NCBI GenBank assembly: GCA_023935145.1
Contig: CM043699.1
Location: 108,058,036-108,122,035, forward strand
Direction: 5' to 3'
Origin: Bretschneidera sinensis
Taxonomy: Eukaryota; Streptophyta; Magnoliopsida; Brassicales; Akaniaceae
DNA: 64,000 nt
The translations under genes were made by a program, and so were the position numbers. Positions 1-11,428 of this stretch are shown piece after piece (positions within the stretch are counted from its first letter, which is position 1; the number at the start of each line of letters is the position of its first letter). Under the pieces are notes generated by a model. That model was not told the DNA's origin, did no database searches, and was given only the letters and a program-made list of their open reading frames with translations.

Positions 1-359
1 TCCTAATGCGTTAATCCAAGTCAGGTTGGATCAAGTTTGTCTAGATCAGGTCCGAGGTCTGATCCATGCTAGCCAAGTCTGACGTACATGAAAGGAGGTC
101 ACCAAAAGTTTTGTTCTCTCGGTAGTCCTTCAATGCTTAAGTTAGCAAATGACCTAAGAAAGAATATGAGAGGAGAGTGAAGAATATTTGGGGAAGAATG
201 TCATCAATGAATAGTACACTTAGAAAATAATGGCCTTTATATAGGGCTGAGAATTTTACCTTAATAAGAAAAATGGTGAGCTCTTTGAGATGAAATTATA
301 TTTTTACCCTTAACAAGGGTTTGCAAGGTTTCCTATTGGGGTGCATTTTTACCCCATCA
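1..359 (-). mobile_element. Partial LTR of a minus-strand LTR retrotransposon
   Basis: Read on the minus strand, this stretch begins at 359 with TGATGGGGTAAAAATGC and has a strong TATA box (CCTATATAAA, plus positions about 236-245) followed by leader-like sequence. This is the layout of an LTR U3-R region. The other end and the element body lie before position 1, so it may be a solo LTR or the 5' LTR of a minus-strand element. Its edge at 359/360 abuts coding sequence of a thaumatin-like gene, so the insertion broke that gene. The target duplication cannot be tested inside the window. Confidence 0.6.
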
Positions 360-360
360 A

Positions 361-600
361 TTCGACTAGTTCGTTTTCCAATGAGCCAAATTACTTTATA
401 ACATTCTGTCCGTGATCTACATGTCCATTTGAGCAAACTTACGTTATATATAGAGCTGCTTTATACATGTATGTATCTTCAACAATAAGAAATGTCGTTG
501 TCGTGGACAAAGTATATACTATGGACCCATAAATGTTCTCAGATTATAAATAAAAAATGAGAAAATATCTGGAAATGGTTCAATAATAAATAAAAATTTA
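361..600 (+). pseudogene. Thaumatin-like protein gene, 3' fragment with 3' UTR
   Basis: The last codons of a thaumatin-like gene are readable at 361-415 and end in PNYFITFCP and a stop. They align with PNYLITSCP at the end of the intact gene at 25539. Two codons are missing just upstream (the CTGG region), and a conserved Cys has become Phe. The following about 185 bases align with the intact gene's 3' UTR, including the CAACAATAAGAAAT stretch. All upstream coding sequence is displaced by the LTR ending at 359. It is a duplicated gene copy interrupted by a retroelement; the 5' part may survive outside the window. Confidence 0.82.
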
Positions 601-1036
601 TGTAGATTATTATATTTACTTTTGATTGGATGAATCATACCGATATTTTTTTTTTATTACTTGTGTGTGAGATAAGAGTAGTAATCGAAGTATATATATT
701 AATTGGTAATTTTTTCATTATACGTAAACTAAGGGCTCGATCTGTTTGCGAACAAGATTAATATATACATGGGATTAAAGTGAAGGTGCACTATAACAAA
801 ATCAAGGTAGATTAAAGTGATGATCTCTGTCCTTTATTTGATTCAAAGATTAACTGAGTTTATCCCACCTGAATCTCATATTTGGTTTACACGATTAACA
901 TTGGTATAAAAAATAATAATGAGTAAGATGACAAAATTACCCTTCTATCTCAACTATCCAATTATTTTTTATATCACATATTAATTGTTGATATGTGATT
1001 GAATATCATTGTCCTTAATAAGATTTGTCTAGATAG

Positions 1037-1038
<2 letters not shown>

Positions 1039-1102
<64 letters not shown>
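1039..1102. repeat. (TAA)n microsatellite
   Basis: About 21 uninterrupted AAT/TAA units lie inside the MITE and are followed by the complementary-sense ATTATT run, so the stretch can fold. The other MITE copy has only short, broken AAT runs at the corresponding place, so the tract expanded in this copy. Confidence 0.95.
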
Positions 1103-1111
<9 letters not shown>

Positions 1112-1301
1112 CTTATTATTATTATTTATGTATTATTAATAATAATTTATTATAAAATAATAATAGAAAGTGGGGACAATATAATTTTCTCAAAAAAATT
1201 ATTTCCGCCAAATTTATCTCACCTCTTTCTTGGAACAAATTTGTTGGGATAGGATTGGATGAGATTAACTAATCTCAATAGGTAATCAAATGCGAGATTA
1301 A

Positions 1302-3321
1302 TATAATATCCGTATTCATAAAGTAAGGGTAAAGAAGTAATTTGATAAATATGATATTGAATTATAATAATATATATATGAAGATTTATTATTGAATAAA
1401 ATAATCCTTTGAAAAAAAATAATAAAAATAATTGGACGTTTTGGAAGAAAAGGAAAAAAAAAGAGAATTGTCCAACTGTGCGTAAAAGGAAAAGAAAAAG
1501 AAAAACCGTGGACAACACTCTAAGTGTTGTCAAAATGTTACAAAATTGTTGCATGTAAAACAGCAAGGTAGGAGGAACAGTTGGGGGGGGGGGGGGGGAG
1601 AGGGGAGTGTGTGTATATATACACACACACACACACATTTTACTTTATTTTATTTATTCTTACCAAATCTTGGTTGGTTTCCTTCTCTCTTCAATTCAAA
1701 ATTTTCTCTTTCTTTAAACACTTGGGGACTGAAAGAATAAAATTTTGAAGGGGTTTACAGGAGAATTTTAAAGAGAGTCGAGGAAAGCTCTAAGAAAAAC
1801 AAAAGGTAATAATGTGAATTTTATTTTTTGAAATTTAGCATATATGAAATTTCTCGTAACTCAATGTGGGAATTTTCAAAGGGTATGAATTCTAGAATAA
1901 TTAAAGAATATATTAGAAATTTTAATATAAATATTATGTTAGGTGTTGACGATCAGCAATCAAGGGAAATTGTTGAAAGGAGTAGGAAAGGCAAAGAGGT
2001 GATCCACGGGTAGCTCTAAGTGCTACATGGTGAGTTAGATTTAATTTTAGTAATCGAGATAAATATGAAATATAAAGTGATGATAGATGATAGATGAAAG
2101 TTGGTTGATAGGTATGATAGGAATAATTGATATGTTAAAAATTTATTATATGAGAAGTAATATTATTGAAGTAATGAGTTGATTAAATATATAATGAAGG
2201 GATAAATGAAATTCTTGACATGCTATGATTGATAATTTAATATGATATATAAGGAGATAATTTAATGAATATGATAAAATAATAATTTTAAGAAAGAGTT
2301 GGATAGCTAAATTGAATGCCTGAATGTATGCCTGTTTTTATATTATTGTTCATATGCATATTTCATATTATTATTCGTATGTATTTGCATGAAATAAAAG
2401 AACCGAGAAGACAACCAGTCTAAACGGAATCGTGATAGCCGGTATATGCTAGAAATAAAAGAACCGAGAAGGCAGCAGGTCTAAATGAAACCGTGACAGT
2501 CAGTATAGCTGAAAATAAAACAACCGGGAAGGCAGCCGGTCTAAGCTAAAACATGTCGACATGTGGGAAGACGTTCCCAAATGATCTGATAATTTAAATT
2601 CATGCATTGCATTTGTTTTAAGTATTAATTATTATTGATTGAGATGCTAAAGCATTAGTCTTGATTATGATATGACTGATAGACAAATAAGTCTCACCGA
2701 GAGACAGCTCTGATGAGAAAGAAATATGAAAGTATAATATGATAAGAATTATCTGACTGATTAATTCTATGCAGTGAACCTTATAACGAGGTAATTATGA
2801 GATAGAATTGATAGTCTAAAAATATTTAAATATATGAGAAGAAGAGATTGATAAAAGATGAGGATTATGATATGAGTAATGATAATAGAATGCTATTATC
2901 GAATTATATAAGATATAGATGAATGAATATTGGAAGATTATTTGAACAATTGAATACTTCTAGTAAATTTAATTCACTAAGCTTGTGAAGCTCACCCCTC
3001 ATTGTTAAATAATTTCATGTAGTAGGCAGGACATGTAGATTGGTGAGCTGATATTCAGATTGAGTGATTATCTGTAAGCGTCGTCATCCACATCCTCAGA
3101 CTAAAGAAAAAAAATTGTAAATATTCATGCATCATATGTTGTATATAATGTTTCAGTTGGGATTTTAATAATGTAACTCCCCTGTTGGTGGTTAAGGATT
3201 GATGTATAGATATATATAATTTCAGTTAATGGTTTTATATTATTGTATATATGTGTCGTGCTGGGATTTCAAAATATGATGACTCGTCTCGGAGGTGGCC
3301 AACCCGGGATGGGTCGTTACA
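1302..3321 (+). repeat. 5' LTR of the chromovirus
   Basis: About 2020 bases matching 8249-10296. It contains a run of 16 G (1583-1598) directly before a (TA)n/(CA)n stretch (about 1611-1637) where the promoter should be. It also holds three imperfect copies of a roughly 60-base unit beginning AAATAAAAGAACCG (about 2390-2550). It ends GGGTCGTTACA. Short ORFs called here are not genes. Confidence 0.92.
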
Positions 3322-3325
3322 ATTT

Positions 3326-3343
3326 TGGTATCAAAGCATTAGG
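3326..3343 (+). other. Primer-binding site (initiator tRNA-Met type)
   Basis: TGGTATCAAAGCATTAGG begins 4 bases after the 5' LTR end. It is one change from the TGGTATCAGAGC core complementary to the 3' end of plant initiator tRNA-Met, the usual primer of this group. Confidence 0.85.
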
Positions 3344-3424
3344 TTTTATGATTCTGCAGATTGCATAAAAATTTAATGAAGTGGAAGATTTAAATAAATT
3401 ATATTTTAATGCAGAGTTTGAGGA

Positions 3425-4680
3425 TGATACGTGGACGTGCTAGAGCTAGATGTAGTTATGAATCAGAGGGGATGTGGTAGACCACCAATATTTAGAAGAG
3501 CTAAAGCAGAGGGGGAGGTTGAGTTTGTAGTTCCTGCAAGGGAACAAGTTGCTAGTTCAGCAAGTACTAGTATAGGTGGGAGAGAATTTGATATTAGAAG
3601 GGATGAATTGAGAGAAGTTCTTAATCGTGCTATAGAGAGAATAAATGTAGCAGAAGAAAGGACTGATAATTTGCAGGGGAGATTAAAGGAAAAAGGAAGA
3701 ATAGAACTTGATATGGTGAGATAAGTGGTTCATGAGAGAGAAGGTGTGTTTGCATATGAGATGCAAATAGATTATTTTGTGAGATTTCTTAAGTTTAAAC
3801 CCTAGTCTTTTAGAGGATTTGTAAATCCCGTGGAAGCTGAGTAGTGGATTAGACATGTTGAGAAATATTTTGAAGTATTACTAGTGATAGATAGATAGAA
3901 GGTTGCTTTTGCTTCTTTTATGCCAGAAAGTGAGGCTTTTCAATGGTGGGAAGATATTCTGCCTAGATTTAGTACACAGATAGAACAACCCTTAACTTGG
4001 CACAAGTTTAAGGATGTGTTCTTTGCAAAGTATTTTCCAGATATATTTCAAGCACAACACGAGAGAGATTTTATTCATCTAAGGCAAAATACCTTATTTG
4101 TGGCTGAGTATGATAGTAAATTTATAGCCCAGTCAAGGATTTTACCTGAGTTAGTAAATACGAATGAGAGGAAATGTAAGAGATTTTTAGACGGGTTACA
4201 CTATGAAATTCGATCTAAACTCTCTTACATAGGTTATGGGAATTATGTTATAATGGTGGATAAAACATTATTGATTGAGAAGGATGTGATGGATTTAGAG
4301 GAATAAGAGATTGGGTGAAGAGGTATAGATTTGAGGGACCTAGAGGTGGTAACAGTATGAGTGTGCAAGGTAGGAGACCACCCTAAAGGAGGCGTTCCTT
4401 GTCACAAGGAACCGTAGTACAGAGTCAGAGGCAAGCATGATCTATTGCTTCTGTAGCTCAGAGTAATAGCGACGAGACCTTTAGATTTGGGAGACATGCT
4501 ATGGGAACTGGGAGTTATGATAGAGGAGTAAGTATGCCACCAAGGGGAAGTGGTAATTTGATGTATGATTGAGAGCCAAGGGCTTGCTTTAGATGTAATC
4601 AGACAGGGCATCTGTCTTGGAATTGCCCTACTCAAATATGCTTTGTATGTGGTGAGGGAGGACATGTTGGTATAGATATG
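3425..4680 (+). pseudogene. gag: Chromovirus gag (broken)
   Basis: Gag forms the retroelement capsid. A leader-proximal ATG at 3425 starts an Arg-rich N-terminus, then the frame is lost. The segment at 3431-3724 is a charged helical stretch. The segment at 3920-4306 is the capsid-like core (motifs EAFQWWEDI, TWHKFKDVFFAKYFP, FLDGLHYEIRSKL). Two CCHC zinc knuckles follow: CFRCNQTGHLSWNC at about 4590-4631, and CFVCGEGGHVG with its final Cys lost at about 4639-4675. There are at least five in-frame stops plus frameshifts, several explained by a single CAG/CAA-to-TAG/TAA change. No functional product is expected. Confidence 0.88.
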
Positions 4681-4839
4681 TAGTGGGGAATTCTACTGAC
4701 GTAGGTGCTGGAGGTGTTGGGAGAAGACAGGTAGAGAGAGGTGGTGGATCAGGGAGTGTGCGGGGTAGAGGTAGAGGATTATTAGGTGAGAGAGGATACA
4801 GTAGTCAGTTACAGTCCAGAGACAGCAGAGTCTATGCGT

Positions 4840-7800
4840 TGACCTAACATGATGCATAGGCCATTCTTGATGTTGTTATGGGTATGGCATCTATTCTTGA
4901 TAGACCTGTTAGATTATTGATTGATTCTGGTGCAACCCATTCTTTTGTATCCAACATTTATATGAAATCTATTGATGTTAGTGTTAGTTCTTTGATGCAT
5001 GCTATTATTGTTGAGGTTCCTACTTGGGATAGGGTTATTATCAAGACAATTTATCGAGGTTGTGTGATTAGTATGGCTGATAGAGAATTTGAAGTTGATT
5101 TATTACCTTTAGATATGACAGATTTTGATTTAATTCTGGTGATGAATTGGTTATCTGCATATCATGCTTGGGTAGATTGTTTTAAGAAGAACATGGTGTT
5201 CAAGATACCAGGAAAATAGGAGTTTAATTTTCAGGGAGAATGTAAGATACTTGCCAACTGTCTTATTTCTACCCTGACTACTCGCAAATGATTGAAAAAG
5301 GGTTGTGAAGGGTATTTGATGTATGTGGTGGATTCTAGAAAGGCGACTAGGAAGTTAGAAGAAATTTTGGTAGTTAAAGATTTTTTTAATGTATTACAAC
5401 AAGGAGATTGAGTTTTCTATTGAGGTGATTTCGGGATCAGCACCCATATCTATAATACCTTATAGAATGGCACCAACTGAATTGAGAGAGTTGAAAGTTC
5501 AGCTTCGAGTTGCTAGATAAATAGTTTATTCGACCTAGTATGTCGCCTTGAGGAGCCCCTATGTTGTTTGTCAAGAAGAAGGATGAGACAATAAGGTTGT
5601 GTATTGATTATAGACAATTGAATAAGATCACCATCAAGAATAGATATCCTTTGCCCAGGATAGATGATTTATTCGAGCAGTTACAGGGGGCTAGGGTGTT
5701 TTTTAAGATAGACCTAAGATTAGGTTATCATCAGTTGAGGATAAAGGAGGGGGACGTGCCTAAGACTGCTTTTAAGTCACGTTATGGCCATCATGAGTTT
5801 CTTGTGATGCCATTTGGGTTGACTAATGCTCCTGCAGTATTTATGGATCTAATGAATCGAGTGTTTAAACCATTCTTGGATAGATTTGTGATTGTATTTC
5901 TTGATGATATTCTGGAATATTCCAAGAATGAAGAGGAGCATGGGCAATATTTAGAGATACTGTTGGAAATTTTTAGGAGAGAGAAATTATATGCAAATTT
6001 CTCTAAGTGTGATTTTTGGTTGAGTGAAATATCTTTCTTGGGGCATGTTGTGCCAGGAGATGGGATAACAGTTGACCCACAGAAAGTAGAGGCAATGTTA
6101 AATTGGGAAAGACCCATTAGTGTAACTGAAATTAGAACCTTTTGGGTTGGCTAGTTATTATAGGAGGTTTATCCAGAATTTTTCTATAATTGTTGGACCA
6201 TTGACTAGATTGACCAGGAAGAAAGTGAAGTTTCCAACTATTGAAAGAGAAATTGACTACTACTCCGGTATTAGTGTTTCCTTATGGTAATGAAAGATTT
6301 GTGGTATATAGTGATGCATCACATCAGGGGTTGGGATGTGTGTTGATGCAATATGGGAGAGTTATAACTTATGCTTCTATGCAATTGAAGAAATATGATA
6401 GGAATTACCCGACCTATGATTTAGAATTGGTTGCGATAGTTTTTTCTTTGAAGATTTGGAGACATCATCTGTATGAAGCCACTTGTGAAAATTTTATTGA
6501 TCATAAAAGTTTAGCGCATTTACCTACCTAGAAAGAGTTGAATTTGAGGCAGATGATGTGGATGGAGTTGATTAGTGATTATGACTGTACAATTCATTAT
6601 CATCCAAGAAAGGCTAATGTAGTAGCTAATGCATTGAATAGAAAGTCTATAGGGAGATTAGCTGCTATTGGGAGTCATAATACTAGCTTGATGATAGAAT
6701 TAAGAAAAATGAGGATGCTGTTGAGTGTCAATGATAGAGGAGTATTGATATCAAATATGGTGGTACAATCTCCTATTATTGATTGCTTGTTACTAATGCA
6801 GAGTAGTGATGAAGGGATAGAGAAGATCAAACACGAAATACTGAGTGGGCAGCCAACTGGGTCTAAAATTAGAGAAGATGATATGGTGGTATTGGGACAT
6901 AGAGTTTATGTTCCCAATGATGTAGAGATGAGAAAAGAGATACTAAGGGAGGCTAATGATTCTGTGTATTCTATGCACCTGGGTAATAATAAGATGTACA
7001 GGGGTTGAGACAGAATTATTGGTGGTCAAGGATGAAGAAGGATGTAGCGGAGTATATTTATAGATGTTTGACTTATCAACAAGTGAAGTATGAGAATAGA
7101 CATCCAATAGGTTTATTACAACCTCTTCCAGTACCTGAATAGCCATGGGAGAATGTGAGCATGGATTTTGTGTATGGTTTTCCCTATACCCAGAAAGGTC
7201 ATGATACTGTATGGGTTATAGTGGATAGACTTTCTAAGTTTTCAGATTTCCTTCCTATTAAAACTACCTGGAGTCCTGAAAAGTTGGTTGAATTGTATGT
7301 AACGGAGATTATAAGATTACATGGAGTACCTTTGAGCATTGTATCAGATAGAGATTATAGATTCATTTCTAGATTTTGGAGGGGTTTTCAAGAAGCTATG
7401 GGTACGCAATTGCAGTTTAGTACAACTTTTCATCCACAAACTGATGGGCAGGCAGAGAGAATCATCAGAATACTAGAAGATATGTTGAGGGCAAGTGTAT
7501 TGAGTTTTTAAGTGAGTTGAGATGCTTATTTACCTTTGATTGAGTTTGCATACAATAATCAGTATCAAACTAGTATTGGGATGACACCATTTGAGGCTTT
7601 ATATGGTATAAGGTGTAGAACTCCAGTATGTTGGGAAGAAGTGGGAGAAAAAAGATATGTGGTCCAGAAATGATAGATTTGACTACTGAGAGGATCAAAT
7701 TGGTTAGAGAGAACATTAGAGCAGCACAAAACAGACAGAAGAGATATGCTGGTAATAGAAGACGACCTCTTCAGTTTCAGATTAGTGACTGGGCTTTTTT

Positions 7801-8188
7801 GAAAATATCTTCGTGGAAGGGTGTGTTGAGGTTTAAAAAGAAGGGAAAATTGAGTCCAAGATTTGTGGGGCCATATGAGGTGATTGAAAGAGTTGGACCA
7901 GTAACATATTGATTGGACTTGCCTCCAAAGTTAAAGCAATTACATAATGTGTTTCATGTTTCACTTTTGAGAAAGTGTTTACATGATGAATCCCATAGTA
8001 TTCCGAATCAGATTGTAGAATTTCAAGAAGATTTGACCTTTATGCAAGTACCAGTCAAAATTCTAGACAGAAAGGAATAAGTCTTGAATAATAAAGTCAT
8101 TCATTTGATTCAAGTATTATGGCGGAACAAAGATGTTGAAGAAATTACTTGGGAGCAAGAGGCAAGAATAAAGAAAGAATACCCCTAA
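4840..8188 (+). pseudogene. pol: Chromovirus pol: protease, RT, RNase H, integrase, chromodomain (broken)
   Basis: Domains in order: aspartic protease with LLIDSGATHSFV (4878-5219); reverse transcriptase (about 5540-6160) with CIDYRQLNK and the catalytic FLDDIL at about 5898, then SFLGHVV; RNase H (6241-6640) with [10 protein letters not shown], where the usual TDH reads IDH; integrase (about 7000-7520) with the DFV and SDRDYRF acidic positions and HPQTDGQAER; the post-integrase segment (7628-7975); and a chromodomain (about 8045-8188, VKILDRKE, VLWRNK, EITWEQE) that steers integration in this group. Stops interrupt it repeatedly, for example TAG at 5217, TGA at 7006 and TAA inside the chromodomain near 8080. 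The element is non-functional. Confidence 0.92.
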
Positions 8189-8248
8189 TTTTTTCATGAA
8201 TTAGGTAAGGAAATTTCATGGACGAAATTTTTGTAATGTGAGTAGAAT

Positions 8249-8358
8249 TGTAATACCCGTATTCTTAAAGTAAGAGTAAATAAGTAATTTGATAAATATG
8301 ACATAGAATTAAAATAATATATATATGAAAGATTTATTATTGAATAAAATAATCCTTA

Positions 8359-8406
<48 letters not shown>

Positions 8407-10296
8407 TGTAAGTTTAGGAGAAAAAGAAAAGAAAAAAAAAAGGAATCGTCTAGGTGTGGACAAACGGAAAAGAAAAAGAAAATCGTGGAAAACACTTGGA
8501 GTTCAGGTGTTGTCAAAATGTTACAAAATTCCTGCATGTAAAACATCAAGGTAGGAGAAACGGTTGGGGGGGGGGGGGGGGGGTTATATATATACACTTT
8601 TTACTTTATTTTAATTATTCTTACTAAACCCTATTTGGTTTCTCTTTCTTCAATGCAAATTTCCCTCTTTCTTTAAACACTTGGGGATTGAAAAAAAAGG
8701 TTGAAAGAGTAAAATTTTGAAGGGGTTTACGGGAGAATTTTAAAGAGAGTCGAGGAAAGCTCTAAGAAAAACAAAAGTTAATAATGTGAATTTTATTTTT
8801 TTAAAATTTAGCATACATGAAATTTCCTGGAACTCAATGTGAGAATTTTTAAAGGATATGAATTCTGGAAAAATTGAAGAATAAATTAGAAATTTTAATA
8901 TAAATATTATATCAGGTGTTGACGATCACCAATCAAGGGAAATTGTTGGAAGGAGCAAGAAAGGCAAGGAAGTAATCCACGGGTAGCTCTAAGTGCTACG
9001 TGGTGAGTTAGATTTACTTTTAGTAATCGAGATAAATACGAAATATAAAGTGATAATATTTGAATTAATTATTAACCTATGATTGGATGATAGATAAAAG
9101 TTGGTTGATAGGTATGATATGAATAATTGATATGTTAAAGATTTATTATATGAGAAGTAATATTATTGAAATGATGAGTTGATTAAATATATAATGAAGA
9201 GATAAATGAAATTCTTGACAAGTTATTATTGATAATTTCATATGGTCTATGAGGAGATAATTTAATGAATATGATAAAATAATAATTTTGAGAAAGAGCT
9301 GGATAGCTAAATTGAATGTCTGAATGTATGCTTGTTTTTATATTATTGTCCATATGCATATTTCATATCATTATTCATATTCATATGCATGAAATAAAAG
9401 AACCGGAAAGGTAGTTGGTCTAAATGAAACCGTGATAGCCGGAATAGCTGAAAATAAAAGAACTGGGAAGGCAGCCCATCTAAATGAAAATAAAAGAACT
9501 CGGAAGGCAGTCGGTCTAAGCTAAAACATGTCGACATGTGGAAGACGTTCCCAAATGATCTGATAATTTAATTTCATGCATTGCATTTGTTTTAAATATT
9601 GATTATTATTGATTGAGATGCTAAAGCATAAGTCTTGATTGTCATATGACTGATAAATAAATGAGTCTCACCGAGATATAGATCTGATGAGAAAGAAATA
9701 TGAAAGTATGATATGATAAGAATTATCTGAGTGATTGATTATATGCTGTGAACCTCATAACGAGGTAATTATGAGATAGAATTGATAGTCTCAAAATGAT
9801 TAAATATATGAGAAGAAGATATTGATAAAGGATGAGGATTATGATATGAGTAGTGATAATAGAATGCTATTATTGAATTATATGAGATTTAGATGAATAA
9901 ATATTTGAAGACTATTTGAACAATTGAATATTTCTAGTAAATTTAATTCACTCAGCTTGTGAAACTCACTTCTCATTTTTAAATAATTTCAAGTAGTAGG
10001 CAGGACAGATAGATTGGTGAGCTGATATTCAGACTTTGTAATTATCTGTAAGCCTCGTGGTCTACATCATCAAACTAATGAAAAAAAATATTGTAAATAT
10101 TCATGCATCATATGTTGTATATGATGCTTAAGTTGTGATTTTAATAATGTAACTCCCCTGTTGAGAGTTGATGATTGATGTATAGATATATATAATTTCA
10201 GTTGATATTTTTATATTGTTGTATATATGTGTAGTGCTGGGATTTCAAAACGTGACAACATATTTCGGAGGTGGCAACCCGAAATGTGTCGTTATA
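8249..10296 (+). repeat. 3' LTR of the chromovirus
   Basis: It starts TGTAATACCCGTATTC, the form from which the mutated 5' LTR start (TATAATATCC) derives. It has an 18-G run at 8566-8583 ahead of (TA)n, a (TAA)n stretch at about 8358-8404 that is absent from the 5' LTR, and three copies of the roughly 60-base unit at 9390-9530, one shortened. It ends GTGTCGTTATA. The polypurine tract before it (about 8232-8248) is degenerate. Confidence 0.92.
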
Positions 10297-10373
10297 ATTA
10301 AGGACTAAGGTGAGATTAAGTTAATTCAATTCTACCTAATCTCAGTCCAATACCATGAACCAACAGACCCTAA

Positions 10374-11131
10374 ATGTGCATATTATGTCTAGTTGTCAAT
10401 ATTTTATATATCCGTTTCGTATTTTTTCAGAATCTTGAAAGTACCTTATGAAAAAGAGGATATTGAAGAACCAATTGTTGGTTCATCAGGTTTAAAATAA
10501 TAAATATGGCAATAACAAAAAAGGAGTACAAAGTAGTTAATTTAAAGTCTAACTAATTAATTTAAAGGTGAACCTCTCTAGTAATTTATTATCTTATTTT
10601 ACTTTCAATTTAAATATGTTATGAACCAAATATAAAATTAAAATAATAATATTTTAATTTTTTTTAATTCTATCTCATTATAATATTAATTCTATAATTA
10701 CATTCGTGAACTAAACAGATTTTATGTTTTGAAAAACAAACATCAGTAATCGAGTCTAAGCTAAATTTCGGTTGATGTCTCTAAATTGATGCTTGAAGCC
10801 TTGAACAGTTGAATTTCACCGTCAGTTTTCTTTGAGAGTTTGTGTTGACGAAATTGCAAGAGGCCGAGTAGACGGAAAAGTCTTGTTCAGCTCGTGGACT
10901 TGTTAAAAAAATCGAGCGAAAGGAAAATGAACAGTAAATTTAAAGGATCCGGCCATAACTTAATTATTTTGTCATTTCTTTCTTTTACTTTTCTCTCTCT
11001 CTCTCTCTTCTTTTTTTTTTTTTACAAATTTAATATTTCAATTCTTGTGCATTTAAGTAGTCCTAAAAAGGGTGATTGCTAGAGTGCATTGGGTTAAAAA
11101 CAATGCAATTTACTTTAATTATATATTTTGT
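10374..11131. other. Non-coding stretch, remainder of duplication copy A and AT-rich flank
   Basis: The first about 135 bases match the flank of the MITE in copy B (35417-35515). The rest is AT-rich with a pyrimidine run at 10980-11020. I see no gene. The 62-residue ORF at 10894-11082 is low-complexity and lacks any family feature. Confidence 0.6.
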
Positions 11132-11428
11132 GGTAAAATCATAATTATCATAATCGATTCGGTCTAGGCTCCAAGTCATTGGTTTATTAGTTCAATAAGT
11201 GAGTCAATGATTATTTTTTAAATAATAAAAAATATAGTAATTATAATAATGTTTATTATATTATATAATTACCTATAAAAGTATAAAATCTATAAATTAT
11301 CGAACTCAAGGTTGATAAAAATAACTAATAAATAATGTCTTAATCATGATTAATTAACAAATAATCATTTATGAGAGTTAAATATATGAATTAAAAGTGT
11401 CTTAAAAATGTTCTATATATAAAAATAA

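Larger units (their letters stand above)
1302..10296 (+). mobile_element. Ty3/gypsy chromovirus (Tekay/Del-like), complete but decayed
   Basis: This is a full-length LTR element of about 9.0 kb with two LTRs of about 2.0 kb (1302-3321, 8249-10296) and a perfect 5-bp target duplication ATTAA (1297-1301, 10297-10301). The primer-binding site follows the 5' LTR. The order gag, protease, RT, RNase H, integrase, chromodomain is that of Ty3/gypsy chromoviruses. The C-terminal chromodomain and the FLDDIL RT motif suggest the Tekay/Del group. Many stop codons and frameshifts in every domain mean it cannot encode its own movement. The outer termini have decayed from TG..CA to TA..TA while the inner LTR ends keep CA and TG, as expected from C-to-T change. 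Confidence 0.95.
733..10370. mobile_element. Tourist-like (PIF/Harbinger) MITE, copy A, split by a retrotransposon
   Basis: The left end GGGCTCGATCTGTTTGCG at 733 and the right end ...CCATGAACCAACAGACCC ending at 10370 form imperfect terminal inverted repeats. They are flanked by TAA (730-732 and 10371-10373), the 3-bp duplication typical of PIF/Harbinger MITEs. Removing the gypsy insertion (1302-10296) and its 5-bp duplication leaves about 640 bases. The same MITE occupies the equivalent place at 34713-35413. The interior is AT-rich without coding capacity and contains a long (TAA)n tract. Confidence 0.72.
361..10510 (+). repeat. Segmental duplication, copy A
   Basis: The host sequence at 361-1301 and 10297-10510 is collinear with 25475-25717 and 34592-35515. 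It comprises the thaumatin-like gene end, its 3' UTR, about 130 bases of flank, a Tourist-like MITE, and about 140 bases beyond (shared CAATTGTTGGTTSATCA near the end). In copy A the MITE is split by the gypsy element at 1302-10296. In copy B the flank is split by a CACTA element instead. Divergence is visible but alignment is unambiguous by eye. Confidence 0.8.

Noticed and set aside
1583..1637. CRISPR-like or satellite array
   Set aside because: Only simple homopolymer and dinucleotide runs. No CRISPR array is expected in a plant nucleus and none was seen.
1219..1740. Overlapping ORFs of 139 and 64 residues around the G-run in the 5' LTR
   Set aside because: They translate LTR non-coding sequence (poly-G, (CA)n, T-rich) and recur only because the LTR is repeated at 8337-8597.
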